DNA of 64,000 nt from Psychrobacillus sp040274765 (GCA_040274765.1 JBEMAY010000005.1:14060-78059), one strand, 5' to 3'. Shown: positions 8,915 through 18,488, numbered from the stretch's first letter. Notes: a model not told the origin generated them from the sequence alone. A program made the numbers and translations.

Positions 8915-10015
8915 ATGGCATTAACAGCAGGAATTGTCGGATTACCAAATGTAGGTAAATCCACGTTATTTAATGCAATAACAAAAGCAGGGGCATTGGC
9001 TGCAAACTATCCATTTGCAACAATAGATCCTAACGTAGGAATTGTGGAAGTACCAGATGCTCGTTTAGATAAACTAACGGAACTAGTAGTACCAAAGAAA
9101 ACAGTGCCAACAGCATTTGAATTTACGGATATTGCAGGAATTGTAGCAGGAGCAAGTAAAGGGGAAGGACTTGGTAACAAATTTCTTGCTCACATTCGTG
9201 AGGTAGATGCAATTTGTCAGGTTGTAAGATGTTTCCAAGATGAAAATATAACACACGTTGCAGGTAAAGTAGACCCAATATCTGACATAGAAGTAATTAA
9301 TTTGGAGTTAATTTTAGCTGATTTAGAAAGTGTTGATAAGCGTTTAGCTCGAGTAGCTAAAATGGCTAAACAAAAAGATAAAGATGCTATGGTAGAAGAA
9401 CCAATACTAACTCGTTTAAAAGAAGCCTTTGAAGAAGGAAAGCCAGGTCGTTCTGTAGAGTTTACAGAAGATGAGCTTCGTGTTGTTAAAGGTCTACATT
9501 TGTTAACGATTAAACCGATGCTTTATGTAGCAAATGTATCTGAGGATGACATTATGGAATCAGAGGATAATGAGTACGTTCAAAAAGTGCGTGCATTTGC
9601 TGCAGAAGAAGGCGCGCAGGTTATTGTAGTATGCGCCAAAATCGAAGAAGAAATGGCTGCTTTAGAGGACGATGAAAAACAAATGTTCTTGGAAGAGTTA
9701 GGTATTCAAGAATCTGGTTTAGATCAGCTTATCAAAGCATCATATTCCTTACTTGGACTAGCTACTTACTTTACAGCAGGAGTGCAAGAAGTTCGTGCTT
9801 GGACATTCCGTAAGGGTATGAAAGCTCCTCAATGTGCGGGTGTCATTCACTCCGACTTTGAAAAAGGATTTATCCGTGCTGAGACGGTTGCTTATGACGA
9901 TTTAGTAGAAGCAGGTTCCATGTCTGCTGCTAAAGAAGCAGGTAAGGTCCGTTTAGAAGGTAAAGAATATATTGTACAAGACGGCGATGTTATGTTGTTC
10001 CGTTTCAACGTTTAA
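8915..10015 (+). CDS. ychF: redox-regulated ATPase YchF
   Basis: Obg-family P-loop NTPase that prefers ATP, associated with ribosomes and oxidative-stress responses. ATG 8915 gives 366 residues starting MALTAGIVGLPNVGKST, the family's standard start; an in-frame GTG nine bases earlier is less likely. Walker A GLPNVGKS, the switch DIAG, a coiled-coil insertion and the C-terminal TGS-like domain (YFTAGVQEVRAWTF) are all present. A terminator follows directly. Confidence 0.97.
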   Translation: MALTAGIVGLPNVGKSTLFNAITKAGALAANYPFATIDPNVGIVEVPDARLDKLTELVVPKKTVPTAFEFTDIAGIVAGASKGEGLGNKFLAHIREVDAICQVVRCFQDENITHVAGKVDPISDIEVINLELILADLESVDKRLARVAKMAKQKDKDAMVEEPILTRLKEAFEEGKPGRSVEFTEDELRVVKGLHLLTIKPMLYVANVSEDDIMESEDNEYVQKVRAFAAEEGAQVIVVCAKIEEEMAALEDDEKQMFLEELGIQESGLDQLIKASYSLLGLATYFTAGVQEVRAWTFRKGMKAPQCAGVIHSDFEKGFIRAETVAYDDLVEAGSMSAAKEAGKVRLEGKEYIVQDGDVMLFRFNV

Positions 10016-10020
10016 TAACT

Positions 10021-10057
10021 AAAGACCGATTTGCATTATGCAGACCGGTCTTTTTTA
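10021..10057 (+). terminator. terminator after ychF
   Basis: AAAGACCG pairs with CGGTCTTT around a loop that holds a smaller TGCAT/ATGCA hairpin, followed by TTTTTT. It overlaps the end of the convergent gene on the minus strand and may serve both. Confidence 0.85.
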
Positions 10058-10593
10058 ATTACATATAATTTTGGAAGAGTTGGATCATCTTTTATTAAAC
10101 TATCATTAGGAATTTTCCTTAGCTCTTTATACATAGCAAAGTCTCCGGCAGCACCAGCTATAAGCCAAGCACCTAGTAAAACTAAAATAGGAGATTCTAT
10201 CATGTAACCTATTACAACTGGCAGCATTCCCGTCATCCAAAATGGGAGCAGTAATGCCTTTTTCATCGATCGATTGGGAATAGGGAGGGAGGTAGTTGCA
10301 TAAGCAACCCCTAATTTAAGATTCACACCATAGTCCATTTTGTTCCACGGGACCTTACCGAACAACCAAAAGCCAAGCAGATGGAATGCTTCGTGTAACA
10401 CTATTAAAAGTATAAAACCAAGGAATGTTAATAAAAGTCCTAAAAGAGTTATGTTTATTTCATATTCTCTATAGATAAAACCATATAAAACTAAACCTAA
10501 TATAGAAAATAAAATAGTCATCCATAGGCTATGCCAAGCTACCTTCTTTATATCAATTTCGATAGTAGAAAGAATCGACTCGTTTTTTTCCAT
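10036..10593 (-). CDS. DUF3267 putative membrane zinc metallopeptidase
   Basis: About 185 residues with four hydrophobic segments. The second carries HEAFHLLGFW, an HExxH zinc motif at the membrane edge, as in DUF3267 family members, which are thought to be site-2-protease-like zincins. The second of two close ATGs was chosen because AAAGGAGG directly abuts the first. It runs against the neighbours and has no partner gene. Substrate unknown. Confidence 0.8.
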   Translation of the reverse strand: MEKNESILSTIEIDIKKVAWHSLWMTILFSILGLVLYGFIYREYEINITLLGLLLTFLGFILLIVLHEAFHLLGFWLFGKVPWNKMDYGVNLKLGVAYATTSLPIPNRSMKKALLLPFWMTGMLPVVIGYMIESPILVLLGAWLIAGAAGDFAMYKELRKIPNDSLIKDDPTLPKLYVIKKDRSA

Positions 10594-10649
10594 CCTCATT
10601 CCTCCTTTCCACGATTATAGACAAATATTTGAAATAAGACAATCAATCC

Positions 10650-10678
10650 TTGATATAAGTAAAAGTGTATGATACAAT
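10650..10678 (+). promoter_or_regulatory. sigma-A promoter of rpsF-ssb-rpsR
   Basis: TTGATA, 17-nt spacer, TACAAT. Predicted start near 10685, giving a leader of about 75 nt before rpsF. Confidence 0.8.
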
Positions 10679-10680
10679 AA

Positions 10681-10745
10681 ACCGATGTGAGTAATAGCAT
10701 TACTTGCTCCTTGTCGGCTGACCACAGTTCGACCAAAGACCATAG
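10681..10745 (+). promoter_or_regulatory. rpsF leader, possible S6:S18 autoregulatory RNA
   Basis: The leader can fold into a hairpin with AGTAAT/ATTACT inside CCGA/TCGG. In many bacteria the S6:S18 complex represses its own mRNA by binding such a leader with a conserved CCG. The match here is by position and general shape only. Confidence 0.4.
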
Positions 10746-10759
10746 GGAGGTGTAAATAG

Positions 10760-11050
10760 ATGAGAAAGTACGAATTAATGTACATTATCCAACCAGCAAT
10801 CGAAGAAGATGCGAAGAAAGCTCTAGTTGAGCGTTTCAACGAAATCTTAACTTCAAATGGTGCTGAGATCATCGAAGCTAAAGAGTGGGGTAAACGCCGC
10901 TTAGCGTACGAAATCAATGACTTACGTGAAGGTTTCTACCAAATCGTTAAAGTAAACGCTGATTCTCAAGCAATCGATGAATACATTCGTTTAGCTAACA
11001 TCAATGAAGACATTATCCGTCACATTGCTGTTCGTATGGACGATAAATAA
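10760..11050 (+). CDS. rpsF: 30S ribosomal protein S6
   Basis: The 96-residue protein begins MRKYELMYIIQPAIEE and contains WGKRRLAYEI, the S6 signature. S6 binds S18 in the platform of the small subunit. The start has a strong GGGAGGTG. First gene of the conserved rpsF-ssb-rpsR operon, transcribed from the promoter just upstream. Confidence 0.98.
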   Translation: MRKYELMYIIQPAIEEDAKKALVERFNEILTSNGAEIIEAKEWGKRRLAYEINDLREGFYQIVKVNADSQAIDEYIRLANINEDIIRHIAVRMDDK

Positions 11051-11093
11051 TAACAATCGACGATGAATGCTGAACGAGGGAGGTTATTAACTG

Positions 11094-11591
11094 ATGATTA
11101 ACCGTGTCGTATTAGTTGGAAGACTAACAAAAGATCCGGAACTTCGATATACACCGAGCGGAGTAGCAATGGCTAGATTTACACTTGCTGTAAATCGTAC
11201 ATTCTCTAATCAACAAGGTGAAAGAGAAGCTGATTTTATCAACTGTGTCGTCTGGAGAAAACAAGCAGAAAACACAGCCAATTTCTTGAAAAAAGGAAGT
11301 TTGGCAGGTGTAGAAGGCAGAATTCAGACGGGTAGTTATGAAGGACAAGATGGTAAGCGTGTATATACGACGGATGTTGTCGCAGACAGCGTTCAGTTCT
11401 TAGAACCACGTGGAGGCTCTGGTGATCGTGGCCAAGGTGGACAATCATATGGTGGCGGACAACAGAATTCTAATCCAACATATCAGCAAAACCAACCAAT
11501 GAATCAGCAAAACTATACTCGTGTAGATGAAGATCCATTTGGAAATAGTAGCGGTCCGATAGAAGTATCGGATGACGACCTACCATTCTAA
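11094..11591 (+). CDS. ssb: single-stranded DNA-binding protein SSB
   Basis: Essential ssDNA-coating protein that recruits replication and repair partners. A 165-residue protein with an OB fold (MINRVVLVGRLTKDPELRYT), a Gly/Gln/Asn-rich flexible linker, and the acidic tip DDDLPF that partners bind. GAGGTTAT precedes the ATG. Embedded between rpsF and rpsR, as in most Bacillota. Confidence 0.98.
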   Translation: MINRVVLVGRLTKDPELRYTPSGVAMARFTLAVNRTFSNQQGEREADFINCVVWRKQAENTANFLKKGSLAGVEGRIQTGSYEGQDGKRVYTTDVVADSVQFLEPRGGSGDRGQGGQSYGGGQQNSNPTYQQNQPMNQQNYTRVDEDPFGNSSGPIEVSDDDLPF

Positions 11592-11637
11592 AATTTTCTT
11601 ACACGTTTTACTTTAATCGAAAAGGAGGCAACCTATT

Positions 11638-11874
11638 ATGGCACCACGTCGCGGAGGCAAAAGACGCCGTAAAGTTTGTTACTTCACTGCTAACAACATC
11701 ACACACATCGATTATAAAGATGTAGATTTGTTGAAAAAATTCGTGTCAGAACGTGGAAAAATTCTTCCACGTCGTGTGACAGGAACTAGCGCGAAGTACC
11801 AACGTAAGTTAACACGAGCTATCAAAGTATCTCGTATCATGGCTTTACTACCATTCTCTTCTGAAGAGAGATAA
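11638..11874 (+). CDS. rpsR: 30S ribosomal protein S18
   Basis: A 78-residue very basic protein, beginning MAPRRGGKRRRKVCYF and containing LKKFVSERGKILPRR, typical of S18, which pairs with S6. The ribosome-binding site is AAAGGAGGCAAC. A perfect hairpin terminator ends the operon 11 bp downstream. Confidence 0.98.
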   Translation: MAPRRGGKRRRKVCYFTANNITHIDYKDVDLLKKFVSERGKILPRRVTGTSAKYQRKLTRAIKVSRIMALLPFSSEER

Positions 11875-11885
11875 GTATATATAGG

Positions 11886-11912
11886 AAAGACCGGGAAACC
11901 GGTCTTTTTTTT
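11886..11912 (+). terminator. terminator of the rpsF operon
   Basis: Perfect 9-bp stem AAAGACCGG / CCGGTCTTT closed by a GAAA tetraloop and followed by a run of T. Confidence 0.95.
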
Positions 11913-11969
11913 ATTGACTTTATTATGGGAAGACTAGGCATAACGATATTAATCATTTAGTTTTAAGCG

Positions 11970-12120
11970 GGATGATCAAACTAGTTAGAGGTATTGAATG
12001 TTTACGGAATAACTCTTACGAACTAACAGGCATATGAAGTGTGAAGGGCAGGCTACGGAAGCTTTTAATCATCCGAGGACCTCTAGATAGAAATTGATGC
12101 TTTTACTAGTTGAAAAGCAT
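11970..12120 (+). ncRNA. candidate structured RNA between rpsR and yybS
   Basis: This 410-bp gap holds no convincing gene. By eye, GGATGAT (11970) pairs perfectly with ATCATCC (12068). Inside, GTTAG/CTAAC and AGAGgTATT/AATAaCTCT make a hairpin, while AGAGGT (11987) could instead pair with ACCTCT (12079), a mutually exclusive pseudoknot-like choice. A perfect 8-bp hairpin ATGCTTTT/AAAAGCAT (12097-12120) then leads into U-rich sequence. A TTGACT lies upstream near 11915 but no good -10 is seen. It matches no RNA class I recognise. Strand is assumed from the neighbours. Confidence 0.35.
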
Positions 12121-12321
12121 ATATTTATCTTATTTTTCATTTTTTATTCGTATATTAAAATAAGATAGGAATTATGAATTTGAATCGAATATTATAAAAC
12201 AAACCATTTTCTCAAACCTTCCATCTAACTTTTTACTACATTAGTACGGTGACGAGTAATTTTAGTTGTATTGCAAAATCTGTTACAATGGATAGATGAT
12301 TATAAAAAAGGAAGGTCGATC

Positions 12322-13263
12322 ATGCAAAAGAATCAGTCAAGCTATTTAACGTTTGGATCTTTAATGATTGCACTATTTGCTATTTTGATAGCAATGTCCG
12401 TGTATGTTCCAATTCTAACAATTATCACATCCCTGATAGCACCTTTACCTATAGCTTGGTACAGTGCCAAGTTTGAAAGAAAAGAGTCATTACTTGTTAC
12501 AGTTGTAGCAGTTATTATAACTTTTATTATTGGAGGTATAGTTGGGATTACCCTTGGATTAATAGTAGGCCCAGTTGGTTTTCTAATAGGAGATTCTTTA
12601 CGAAGAAAGCAGACAAAACTATATATGCTAATGGCCACAGGAATATATGTACTACTCATGACAGCGGCTCAGTATATAGTTTCTATCTTAGTATTAAATA
12701 TTAACCTCCTAGAGCAGTTTTTAGAGGGTATTAAAATAACCTATGAACAATTCGGTAATTTACTGGAATCAGCTAATCAAAAACCAGAAACCTATGATGA
12801 GATGGTTAGGCAGTTTTTAATGGTCCTAGAAGCCTTAATGCCAACATACTTCATTTTTCTTATGTTTATAACAGCTTTTATTTATATTGCTGTTAACTTA
12901 CCTATATTAAAGAAGTTAAAAGTACCGGTTCCAAAATTTCCTAAATACATGTATTTTAAATTACCTAAAGCGGTGTTGTGGTATTATTTAGTTGTAGCTA
13001 TTTTATCCTTAGTCACTACATTTGAGGTAGGTACCTTTAGCTATATGCTCATCATAAATGCTACATTCATTTTAAGGGCATTATTATTCTTACAAGGTGT
13101 ATCCCTAATTCAGTATTATTTTCATATTCAGGGTTGGCCAAAATGGAGTGCTTTTTTAGCTACCTTCTTAGCGATTCCGCTTTATACGTTTACCATAATC
13201 CTAGGTGTATTAGATTTAGGATTTAATTTGCGAGCCTATTTAAAAGACAGATATAAGAAATAA
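12322..13263 (+). CDS. yybS: YybS family membrane protein (DUF2232)
   Basis: A 313-residue integral membrane protein with about eight predicted helices, DUF2232/YybS family. ATG 12322 was chosen because AAAGGAAGG lies just upstream; an earlier in-frame TTG at 12271 has no such site. It directly precedes gdpP with a 12-bp gap, the conserved yybS-yybT arrangement. Function unknown; the energy-coupling-like fold suggests transport, as inference only. Confidence 0.88.
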   Translation: MQKNQSSYLTFGSLMIALFAILIAMSVYVPILTIITSLIAPLPIAWYSAKFERKESLLVTVVAVIITFIIGGIVGITLGLIVGPVGFLIGDSLRRKQTKLYMLMATGIYVLLMTAAQYIVSILVLNINLLEQFLEGIKITYEQFGNLLESANQKPETYDEMVRQFLMVLEALMPTYFIFLMFITAFIYIAVNLPILKKLKVPVPKFPKYMYFKLPKAVLWYYLVVAILSLVTTFEVGTFSYMLIINATFILRALLFLQGVSLIQYYFHIQGWPKWSAFLATFLAIPLYTFTIILGVLDLGFNLRAYLKDRYKK

Positions 13264-13275
13264 GGAGCTGATTCA

Positions 13276-15252
13276 GTGGCGTCTTTTTTTAGAAAACGAC
13301 CAATACGATATCCACTAATATTATTTATGTTTTTAGGTGGAGTAGCATCCTACTTGCTTCTATCTGATAACCTGTTAGTTGGATTATTATTTGCGCTATT
13401 AGTTATTGGCGTATTCATCTATGCATGGATCATCGAACAGCGGGTCTATGAAGAAACAGAAAGGCATATTGAGACGCTTTCCTACCGGATGAAGAAAGTA
13501 GGAGAAGAAGCTTTACTTGAAATGCCCATTGGTATTATTCTCATAAACGACCAGCATGTCGTCGAATGGGCCAATCCATATATGACACAACAGCTACCCT
13601 TCGATACAATTATAGGAGAAGAGCTGCTTTCCATATCATCGGATTTTCAACAGCTACTAAAGCAAGAGGATTCTAAGGAAATGGTAATTTCTTTAGATGA
13701 TCATAATTACAAGGTATTTTATAAAGCAGAGGAAAAACTTCTATACTTCTTTGATATCACGGAACAAATAGAAATGGAATCCCTCTATTATGGAGATCGC
13801 ACGGTTATTGGTGTATTATTTATCGATAACTATGATGAGATATCACAAGGAATGGATGACCAAACTAGAGGTCAGTTAAACAGCCTGGTAACCTCGTGTG
13901 TAAACAATTGGGGCGCCAAGTATGGTATATATGTGAAAAGAATATCCTCTGATCGATTTTTAGCGGTATTTAATGAATCCATATTAATGGAGCTAGAGAA
14001 AAGTAAATTCTCTATTTTAGATGATATAAGGGAAACTACCTCTAAATTCGGCTTTTCTTTAACTTTAAGTGTAGGAGTAGGCGCAGGTTCTACTTCTCTA
14101 GTTGAATTGGGAGAGCTTGCGCAATCTAGCTTAGATTTAGTTTTAGGACGTGGTGGAGATCAGGTAGCCATCAAACACCCTAGTGGTAAGGTTAAATTCT
14201 ACGGTGGTAAAACTAATCCAGTAGAAAAGCGTACACGCGTAAGAGCAAGAGTTATCTCTCATGCCTTGAAGGACCTCATACAGGATAGTGACCAAGTAAT
14301 TGTGATGGGACACAAGTTTCCAGACATGGATGCCATTGGCGCAGCTGTTGGCGTAAGGAAAATGGCAGAAATGAACAAGATAAACGGCTATGTAGTGATT
14401 GATTTCAATGAGCTAGATAAAAGCGTACTCCGATTAATGGAAGAAATTAAGGAAAAACCAGAGTTATATAATCGCTTTATTAGTGCTGAAGAAGCGATAA
14501 ATAAAATGACAGAAAAAACTCTGCTAGTAATAGTGGATACTCACAAGCCAAGTATGGTTATAGATGAAAAGGTATTACAAAAAGCAGAGAAAGTCGTCGT
14601 GATCGACCATCATCGACGCGGAGAAGAGTTTATCACTAACACAATGCTCGTATATATGGAACCCTATGCTTCTTCCACATCGGAATTAGTCACAGAGCTT
14701 ATCGAGTACCAGCCCAAAAACGAGAAAATTAATATGCTAGAGGCAACTTCTATGCTGGCCGGTATAATTGTCGATACGAAGAGTTTCACGCTTCGTACAG
14801 GGGCTAGAACGTTTGAGGCAGCCTCCTATCTTAGAACTCATGGTGCAGACACCATTTTAGTGCAGCGACTCTTAAAAGAAGACTTAGATACGTATATTGA
14901 ACGCTCAAAAATTGTGCAAAACGTTCAGTTTTTAAAGGACGGTATTGCAATAGCTTTTGGTGATGAGGATACAATATATAGTCAAGTATTACTCGCTCAA
15001 ACAGCAGATATTCTACTGACGATGAATAATGTTACTGCTTCCTTTGTGGTAGGTAGAAGAAGTGATTCCTCAGTAGCAATTAGTGCCAGATCACTAGGCG
15101 AAGTGAACGTTCAAGTAATCATGGAGAAATTAGAAGGTGGAGGCCATCTAACAAATGCAGCCTCTCAGCTAGCAGATGTAACTGTTCCAGAAGCTATCGA
15201 TCGATTAACACAAGCGATATTAGAAACAATTGAAGGAGGAAACGAAGAATGA
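13276..15252 (+). CDS. gdpP: cyclic-di-AMP phosphodiesterase GdpP
   Basis: Membrane-bound enzyme that cleaves c-di-AMP to pApA. The 658 residues run: two N-terminal membrane helices (about 15-55), a PAS domain that binds heme in relatives, a degenerate GGDEF domain, then DHH and DHHA1 domains. Catalytic motifs visible are DMDAIG, VIDHHRRG and GGGHLTNAAS near the C-terminus. GTG start after AGGAGCTG. Its stop overlaps the rplI start by 4 bp. Confidence 0.96.
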   Translation: MASFFRKRPIRYPLILFMFLGGVASYLLLSDNLLVGLLFALLVIGVFIYAWIIEQRVYEETERHIETLSYRMKKVGEEALLEMPIGIILINDQHVVEWANPYMTQQLPFDTIIGEELLSISSDFQQLLKQEDSKEMVISLDDHNYKVFYKAEEKLLYFFDITEQIEMESLYYGDRTVIGVLFIDNYDEISQGMDDQTRGQLNSLVTSCVNNWGAKYGIYVKRISSDRFLAVFNESILMELEKSKFSILDDIRETTSKFGFSLTLSVGVGAGSTSLVELGELAQSSLDLVLGRGGDQVAIKHPSGKVKFYGGKTNPVEKRTRVRARVISHALKDLIQDSDQVIVMGHKFPDMDAIGAAVGVRKMAEMNKINGYVVIDFNELDKSVLRLMEEIKEKPELYNRFISAEEAINKMTEKTLLVIVDTHKPSMVIDEKVLQKAEKVVVIDHHRRGEEFITNTMLVYMEPYASSTSELVTELIEYQPKNEKINMLEATSMLAGIIVDTKSFTLRTGARTFEAASYLRTHGADTILVQRLLKEDLDTYIERSKIVQNVQFLKDGIAIAFGDEDTIYSQVLLAQTADILLTMNNVTASFVVGRRSDSSVAISARSLGEVNVQVIMEKLEGGGHLTNAASQLADVTVPEAIDRLTQAILETIEGGNEE

Positions 15253-15698
15253 AAGTAGTATTTTTAAAAGATGTTAAAGGTAAAGGTAAAAAAGGTGAAA
15301 TTAAAAATGTAGCAGATGGTTATGCACATAACTATTTACTTAAAAACAAACTGGCAGTAGAAGCAAATTCTGCTGCTATAAGTGCCCTAGAAGGACAAAA
15401 GAAGAAATCAGAAAAAGAAGCTGCAGAAGAACTAGCAGAAGCAAAAAAATTAAAAGAAACATTAGAGCAATTAACTGTTGAATTAAAAGCAAAATCAGGA
15501 AGCGATGGTCGACTATTTGGATCAGTGACAACAAAACAAATTGCCGCACAACTAGAGAAAACTAACGGTATTAAAATAGATAAACGTAAAATGGAACTAG
15601 ATGATGCAATTCGTGCTTTAGGATACACAAATGTACCAGTAAAGTTACACCAAGAGGTAGTAGCTACTTTGAAGGTACATGTATCTGAAGAAGCGTAA
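15249..15698 (+). CDS. rplI: 50S ribosomal protein L9
   Basis: A 149-residue two-domain rRNA-binding protein. The N-terminal MKVVFLKDVKGKGKKGE and VADGYAHNYLL are the L9 signature, followed by a long connecting helix and the C-terminal domain. Translation is probably coupled to gdpP through the ATGA overlap, and dnaB follows after 12 bp. Confidence 0.98.
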   Translation: MKVVFLKDVKGKGKKGEIKNVADGYAHNYLLKNKLAVEANSAAISALEGQKKKSEKEAAEELAEAKKLKETLEQLTVELKAKSGSDGRLFGSVTTKQIAAQLEKTNGIKIDKRKMELDDAIRALGYTNVPVKLHQEVVATLKVHVSEEA

Positions 15699-15710
15699 GG
15701 AGAGAATTTT

Positions 15711-17066
15711 ATGAGCGATCCATTATTGGACCGTGTCCCGCCGCATAACCAAGAAGCAGAGCAATCTGTTCTTGGAGCCATATTTTTAGAACCACAAGCA
15801 TTAATAACTGCAGCAGAGATTGTCATGCCGGAGGATTTCTATCGTGTAGCACATCAAAAGATATTTCAAACCATGCTTCGACTGAGTGATCAGGGAAAAG
15901 CTATAGATGTTGTAACTGTCACAGAAGAACTATCTTCCAAAAAGGAATTAGAAGATGTCGGTGGTATCTCCTATATTAGTGAAATAGCAAATGCGGTACC
16001 TACCGCAGCTAACATAGGACATTACGCTAAAATAGTAGAAGAAAAATCTATACTTCGTCGTCTTATCCGTGTGGCTACGACAATTGTAGAGGATGGTTTT
16101 ACTCGAGAGGATGAGGTAGAAGCTCTCCTTTCAGAAGCTGAAAGAAAAATGATGGAGGTCGCCAACCGTAAAAATGCGGGTGACTTCAAACACATTAAAG
16201 ATGTCTTAGTAGAGACATATGATAATATCGAGAAGCTACACACAAGAAAAGGTGATGTTACTGGTATTCCTACTGGTTTCCGAGATTTAGACCGGATAAC
16301 AGCAGGATTCCAGCGCAATGATCTAATCATCGTTGCTGCCCGTCCTTCAGTAGGGAAAACAGCCTTCGCTTTGAACGTGGCACAAAACGTAGCAACGAAA
16401 ACAGATGAGAATGTAGCCATCTTTAGTCTTGAGATGGGAGCAGAACAATTAGTCATGCGTATGCTTTGTGCAGAAGGTAACATTGATGCTCAGGTATTAA
16501 GAACCGGTACCCTGACGACAGAAGATTGGCGAAAGCTGACGATGGCCATGGGTAGTTTATCAAACGCAGGAATTTATATAGACGATACGCCTGGAATTAG
16601 GGTCAATGAAATAAGAGCAAAATGTAGACGATTAAAGCAGGAGTCAGGCTTAGGTATGATTCTAATTGATTATTTACAGCTGATTCAAGGGAGTGGCGGG
16701 AGTCAAGCGAACCGTCAGCAAGAGGTATCCGAGATTTCACGTTCGTTAAAGGGTCTTGCCCGCGAATTGAAAGTTCCCGTTATTGCTTTATCTCAGCTTT
16801 CCCGTGGTGTAGAGCAACGTCAAGATAAGAGACCAATGATGTCTGACTTACGTGAGTCTGGTTCTATTGAGCAAGATGCTGATATCGTATCCTTCCTATA
16901 TCGAGAAGATTACTACGATAAGGAAACAGAAAACCAGAACATGATTGAGATTATTATCGCTAAGCAACGTAATGGTCCAACTGGTACTGTTACTCTAGCA
17001 TTTGTTAAAGAATTTAATAAATTTGTGAATATTGATTGGAGCCAGCATCAAGCTCCACCAGCATAA
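15711..17066 (+). CDS. dnaB: replicative DNA helicase DnaB (DnaC in B. subtilis)
   Basis: Hexameric 5'-3' helicase of the replisome. The 451-residue protein has the N-terminal collar domain (PPHNQEAEQSVLGAIF), the linker, and a RecA-like core with Walker A ARPSVGKTAFALN, Walker B MILIDYLQLI and the arginine-finger region DLRESGSIEQDAD. No intein. Last gene of the gdpP-rplI-dnaB run before a strong terminator. Confidence 0.98.
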   Translation: MSDPLLDRVPPHNQEAEQSVLGAIFLEPQALITAAEIVMPEDFYRVAHQKIFQTMLRLSDQGKAIDVVTVTEELSSKKELEDVGGISYISEIANAVPTAANIGHYAKIVEEKSILRRLIRVATTIVEDGFTREDEVEALLSEAERKMMEVANRKNAGDFKHIKDVLVETYDNIEKLHTRKGDVTGIPTGFRDLDRITAGFQRNDLIIVAARPSVGKTAFALNVAQNVATKTDENVAIFSLEMGAEQLVMRMLCAEGNIDAQVLRTGTLTTEDWRKLTMAMGSLSNAGIYIDDTPGIRVNEIRAKCRRLKQESGLGMILIDYLQLIQGSGGSQANRQQEVSEISRSLKGLARELKVPVIALSQLSRGVEQRQDKRPMMSDLRESGSIEQDADIVSFLYREDYYDKETENQNMIEIIIAKQRNGPTGTVTLAFVKEFNKFVNIDWSQHQAPPA

Positions 17067-17114
17067 AAACACGAACGAATTGATTAGAACTATATCAATT
17101 CGTTCGTGTTTTTT
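17065..17114 (+). terminator. long perfect terminator after dnaB
   Basis: At least 18 bp of perfect stem, AAACACGAACGAATTGAT against its exact complement, around a 9-nt loop, then a T run. It begins within the dnaB stop region. Confidence 0.95.
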
Positions 17115-17125
17115 GCTTAAATTGG

Positions 17126-17154
17126 TTGACTATGGTAAAAATGATTGGTACAAT
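17126..17154 (+). promoter_or_regulatory. sigma-A promoter of purA
   Basis: TTGACT, 17-nt spacer, TACAAT. The leader to purA is only about 40 nt. I do not see an evident PurR box pair. Confidence 0.8.
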
Positions 17155-17201
17155 TACACTGATTTTTAATCAGGACGAAATGTCTGACGGAGGTGTTGGC
17201 A

Positions 17202-18488
17202 ATGCCATCAGTAGTTGTAGTAGGGACCCAATGGGGAGACGAAGGAAAAGGTAAAATTACTGACTTTTTATCAGAACACTCAGAAGTAATTGCGCGTTAC
17301 CAAGGTGGTAATAATGCAGGACACACTATTATTTTCGGAGGAGAGACTTATAAGCTACATCTTATTCCTTCCGGTATTTTCTATAAGGACAAGATCTCAG
17401 TTATTGGGAATGGAATGGTTGTTGATCCACGAGCACTTGTAAAAGAACTAAAAGGACTACATGAACGCGGAGTAACGACTGAAAACTTGCGTATTTCTAA
17501 TCGTGCCCATGTCATTCTTCCTTATCATATAAAACAGGATGAAGTAGAAGAAGCTCGCCGAGGAGCAAGAAAAATTGGAACAACAGGTAAAGGAATTGGC
17601 CCTGCCTATATGGATAAGGCTGCACGTGTAGGTATACGTATTGCGGACCTTTTAGATTATGAAGTGTTTAAAGAAAAATTAGAGAATAATTTAGAAGAAA
17701 AAAATAGAATGTTTGAGAAGTTTTATGAAACAGAAGGATTTACAGTAGAAGAAATATTAGAAGAATTCTACAGCTATGGTCAAGAGATTGAACAGTATGT
17801 AACAGACACCTCTAAAGTACTTAATGATGCATTAGACGAGGGCAGACGTGTGCTTTTTGAGGGTGCTCAAGGAGTAATGCTAGATATTGACCAAGGAACT
17901 TATCCATTTGTTACTTCTTCTAACCCGGTAGCCGGAGGAGTAACTATTGGAGCAGGTGTAGGTCCTACAAAAATCTCACATGTAGTTGGAGTATGTAAAG
18001 CATACACGTCACGCGTAGGTGATGGACCATTCCCAACCGAACTATTTGACGAGGTAGGGAACCAAATAAGAGAAGTAGGAAAAGAGTATGGTACGACAAC
18101 AGGTAGACCACGTCGCATAGGATGGTTTGATACAGTGGTAATCCGCCATGCACAAAGAGTAAGTGGGTTAACAGATCTAACAGTGAATTCAATTGATGTT
18201 CTAACAGGGTTGGAGACAGTTAAAATTTGTACAGCATACGAATATAAGGGAGAGCTTATTACAGAATATCCAGCAAACCTGCGTATGCTTGCCGAATGTA
18301 AGCCAGTTTATGAGGAATTACCAGGTTGGAGTGAGGATATTACTCAAGTTAAATCTCTTGATGAATTACCGGACAACGCTAGACATTACTTAGAACGTAT
18401 ATCTCAACTAACCGGTGTCCCAATCTCGATTTTCTCCGTAGGACCAGATCGCACACAGACAAACGTCATTTCAAGTGTTTGGAAATAA
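17202..18488 (+). CDS. purA: adenylosuccinate synthetase
   Basis: Condenses IMP and aspartate with GTP to adenylosuccinate, the first step from IMP to AMP. ATG 17202 after GGAGGTG gives 428 residues, beginning MPSVVVVGTQWGDEGKGK, with the GTP loop GDEGKGK, NAGHT and the C-terminal GPDRTQT. Monocistronic between its own promoter and a GC-rich terminator. Confidence 0.98.
   Translation: MPSVVVVGTQWGDEGKGKITDFLSEHSEVIARYQGGNNAGHTIIFGGETYKLHLIPSGIFYKDKISVIGNGMVVDPRALVKELKGLHERGVTTENLRISNRAHVILPYHIKQDEVEEARRGARKIGTTGKGIGPAYMDKAARVGIRIADLLDYEVFKEKLENNLEEKNRMFEKFYETEGFTVEEILEEFYSYGQEIEQYVTDTSKVLNDALDEGRRVLFEGAQGVMLDIDQGTYPFVTSSNPVAGGVTIGAGVGPTKISHVVGVCKAYTSRVGDGPFPTELFDEVGNQIREVGKEYGTTTGRPRRIGWFDTVVIRHAQRVSGLTDLTVNSIDVLTGLETVKICTAYEYKGELITEYPANLRMLAECKPVYEELPGWSEDITQVKSLDELPDNARHYLERISQLTGVPISIFSVGPDRTQTNVISSVWK

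Noticed and set aside
12271..12321. TTG start for YybS 51 bp upstream
   Set aside because: No ribosome-binding site there, while ATG 12322 has a good one and gives the expected N-terminus.
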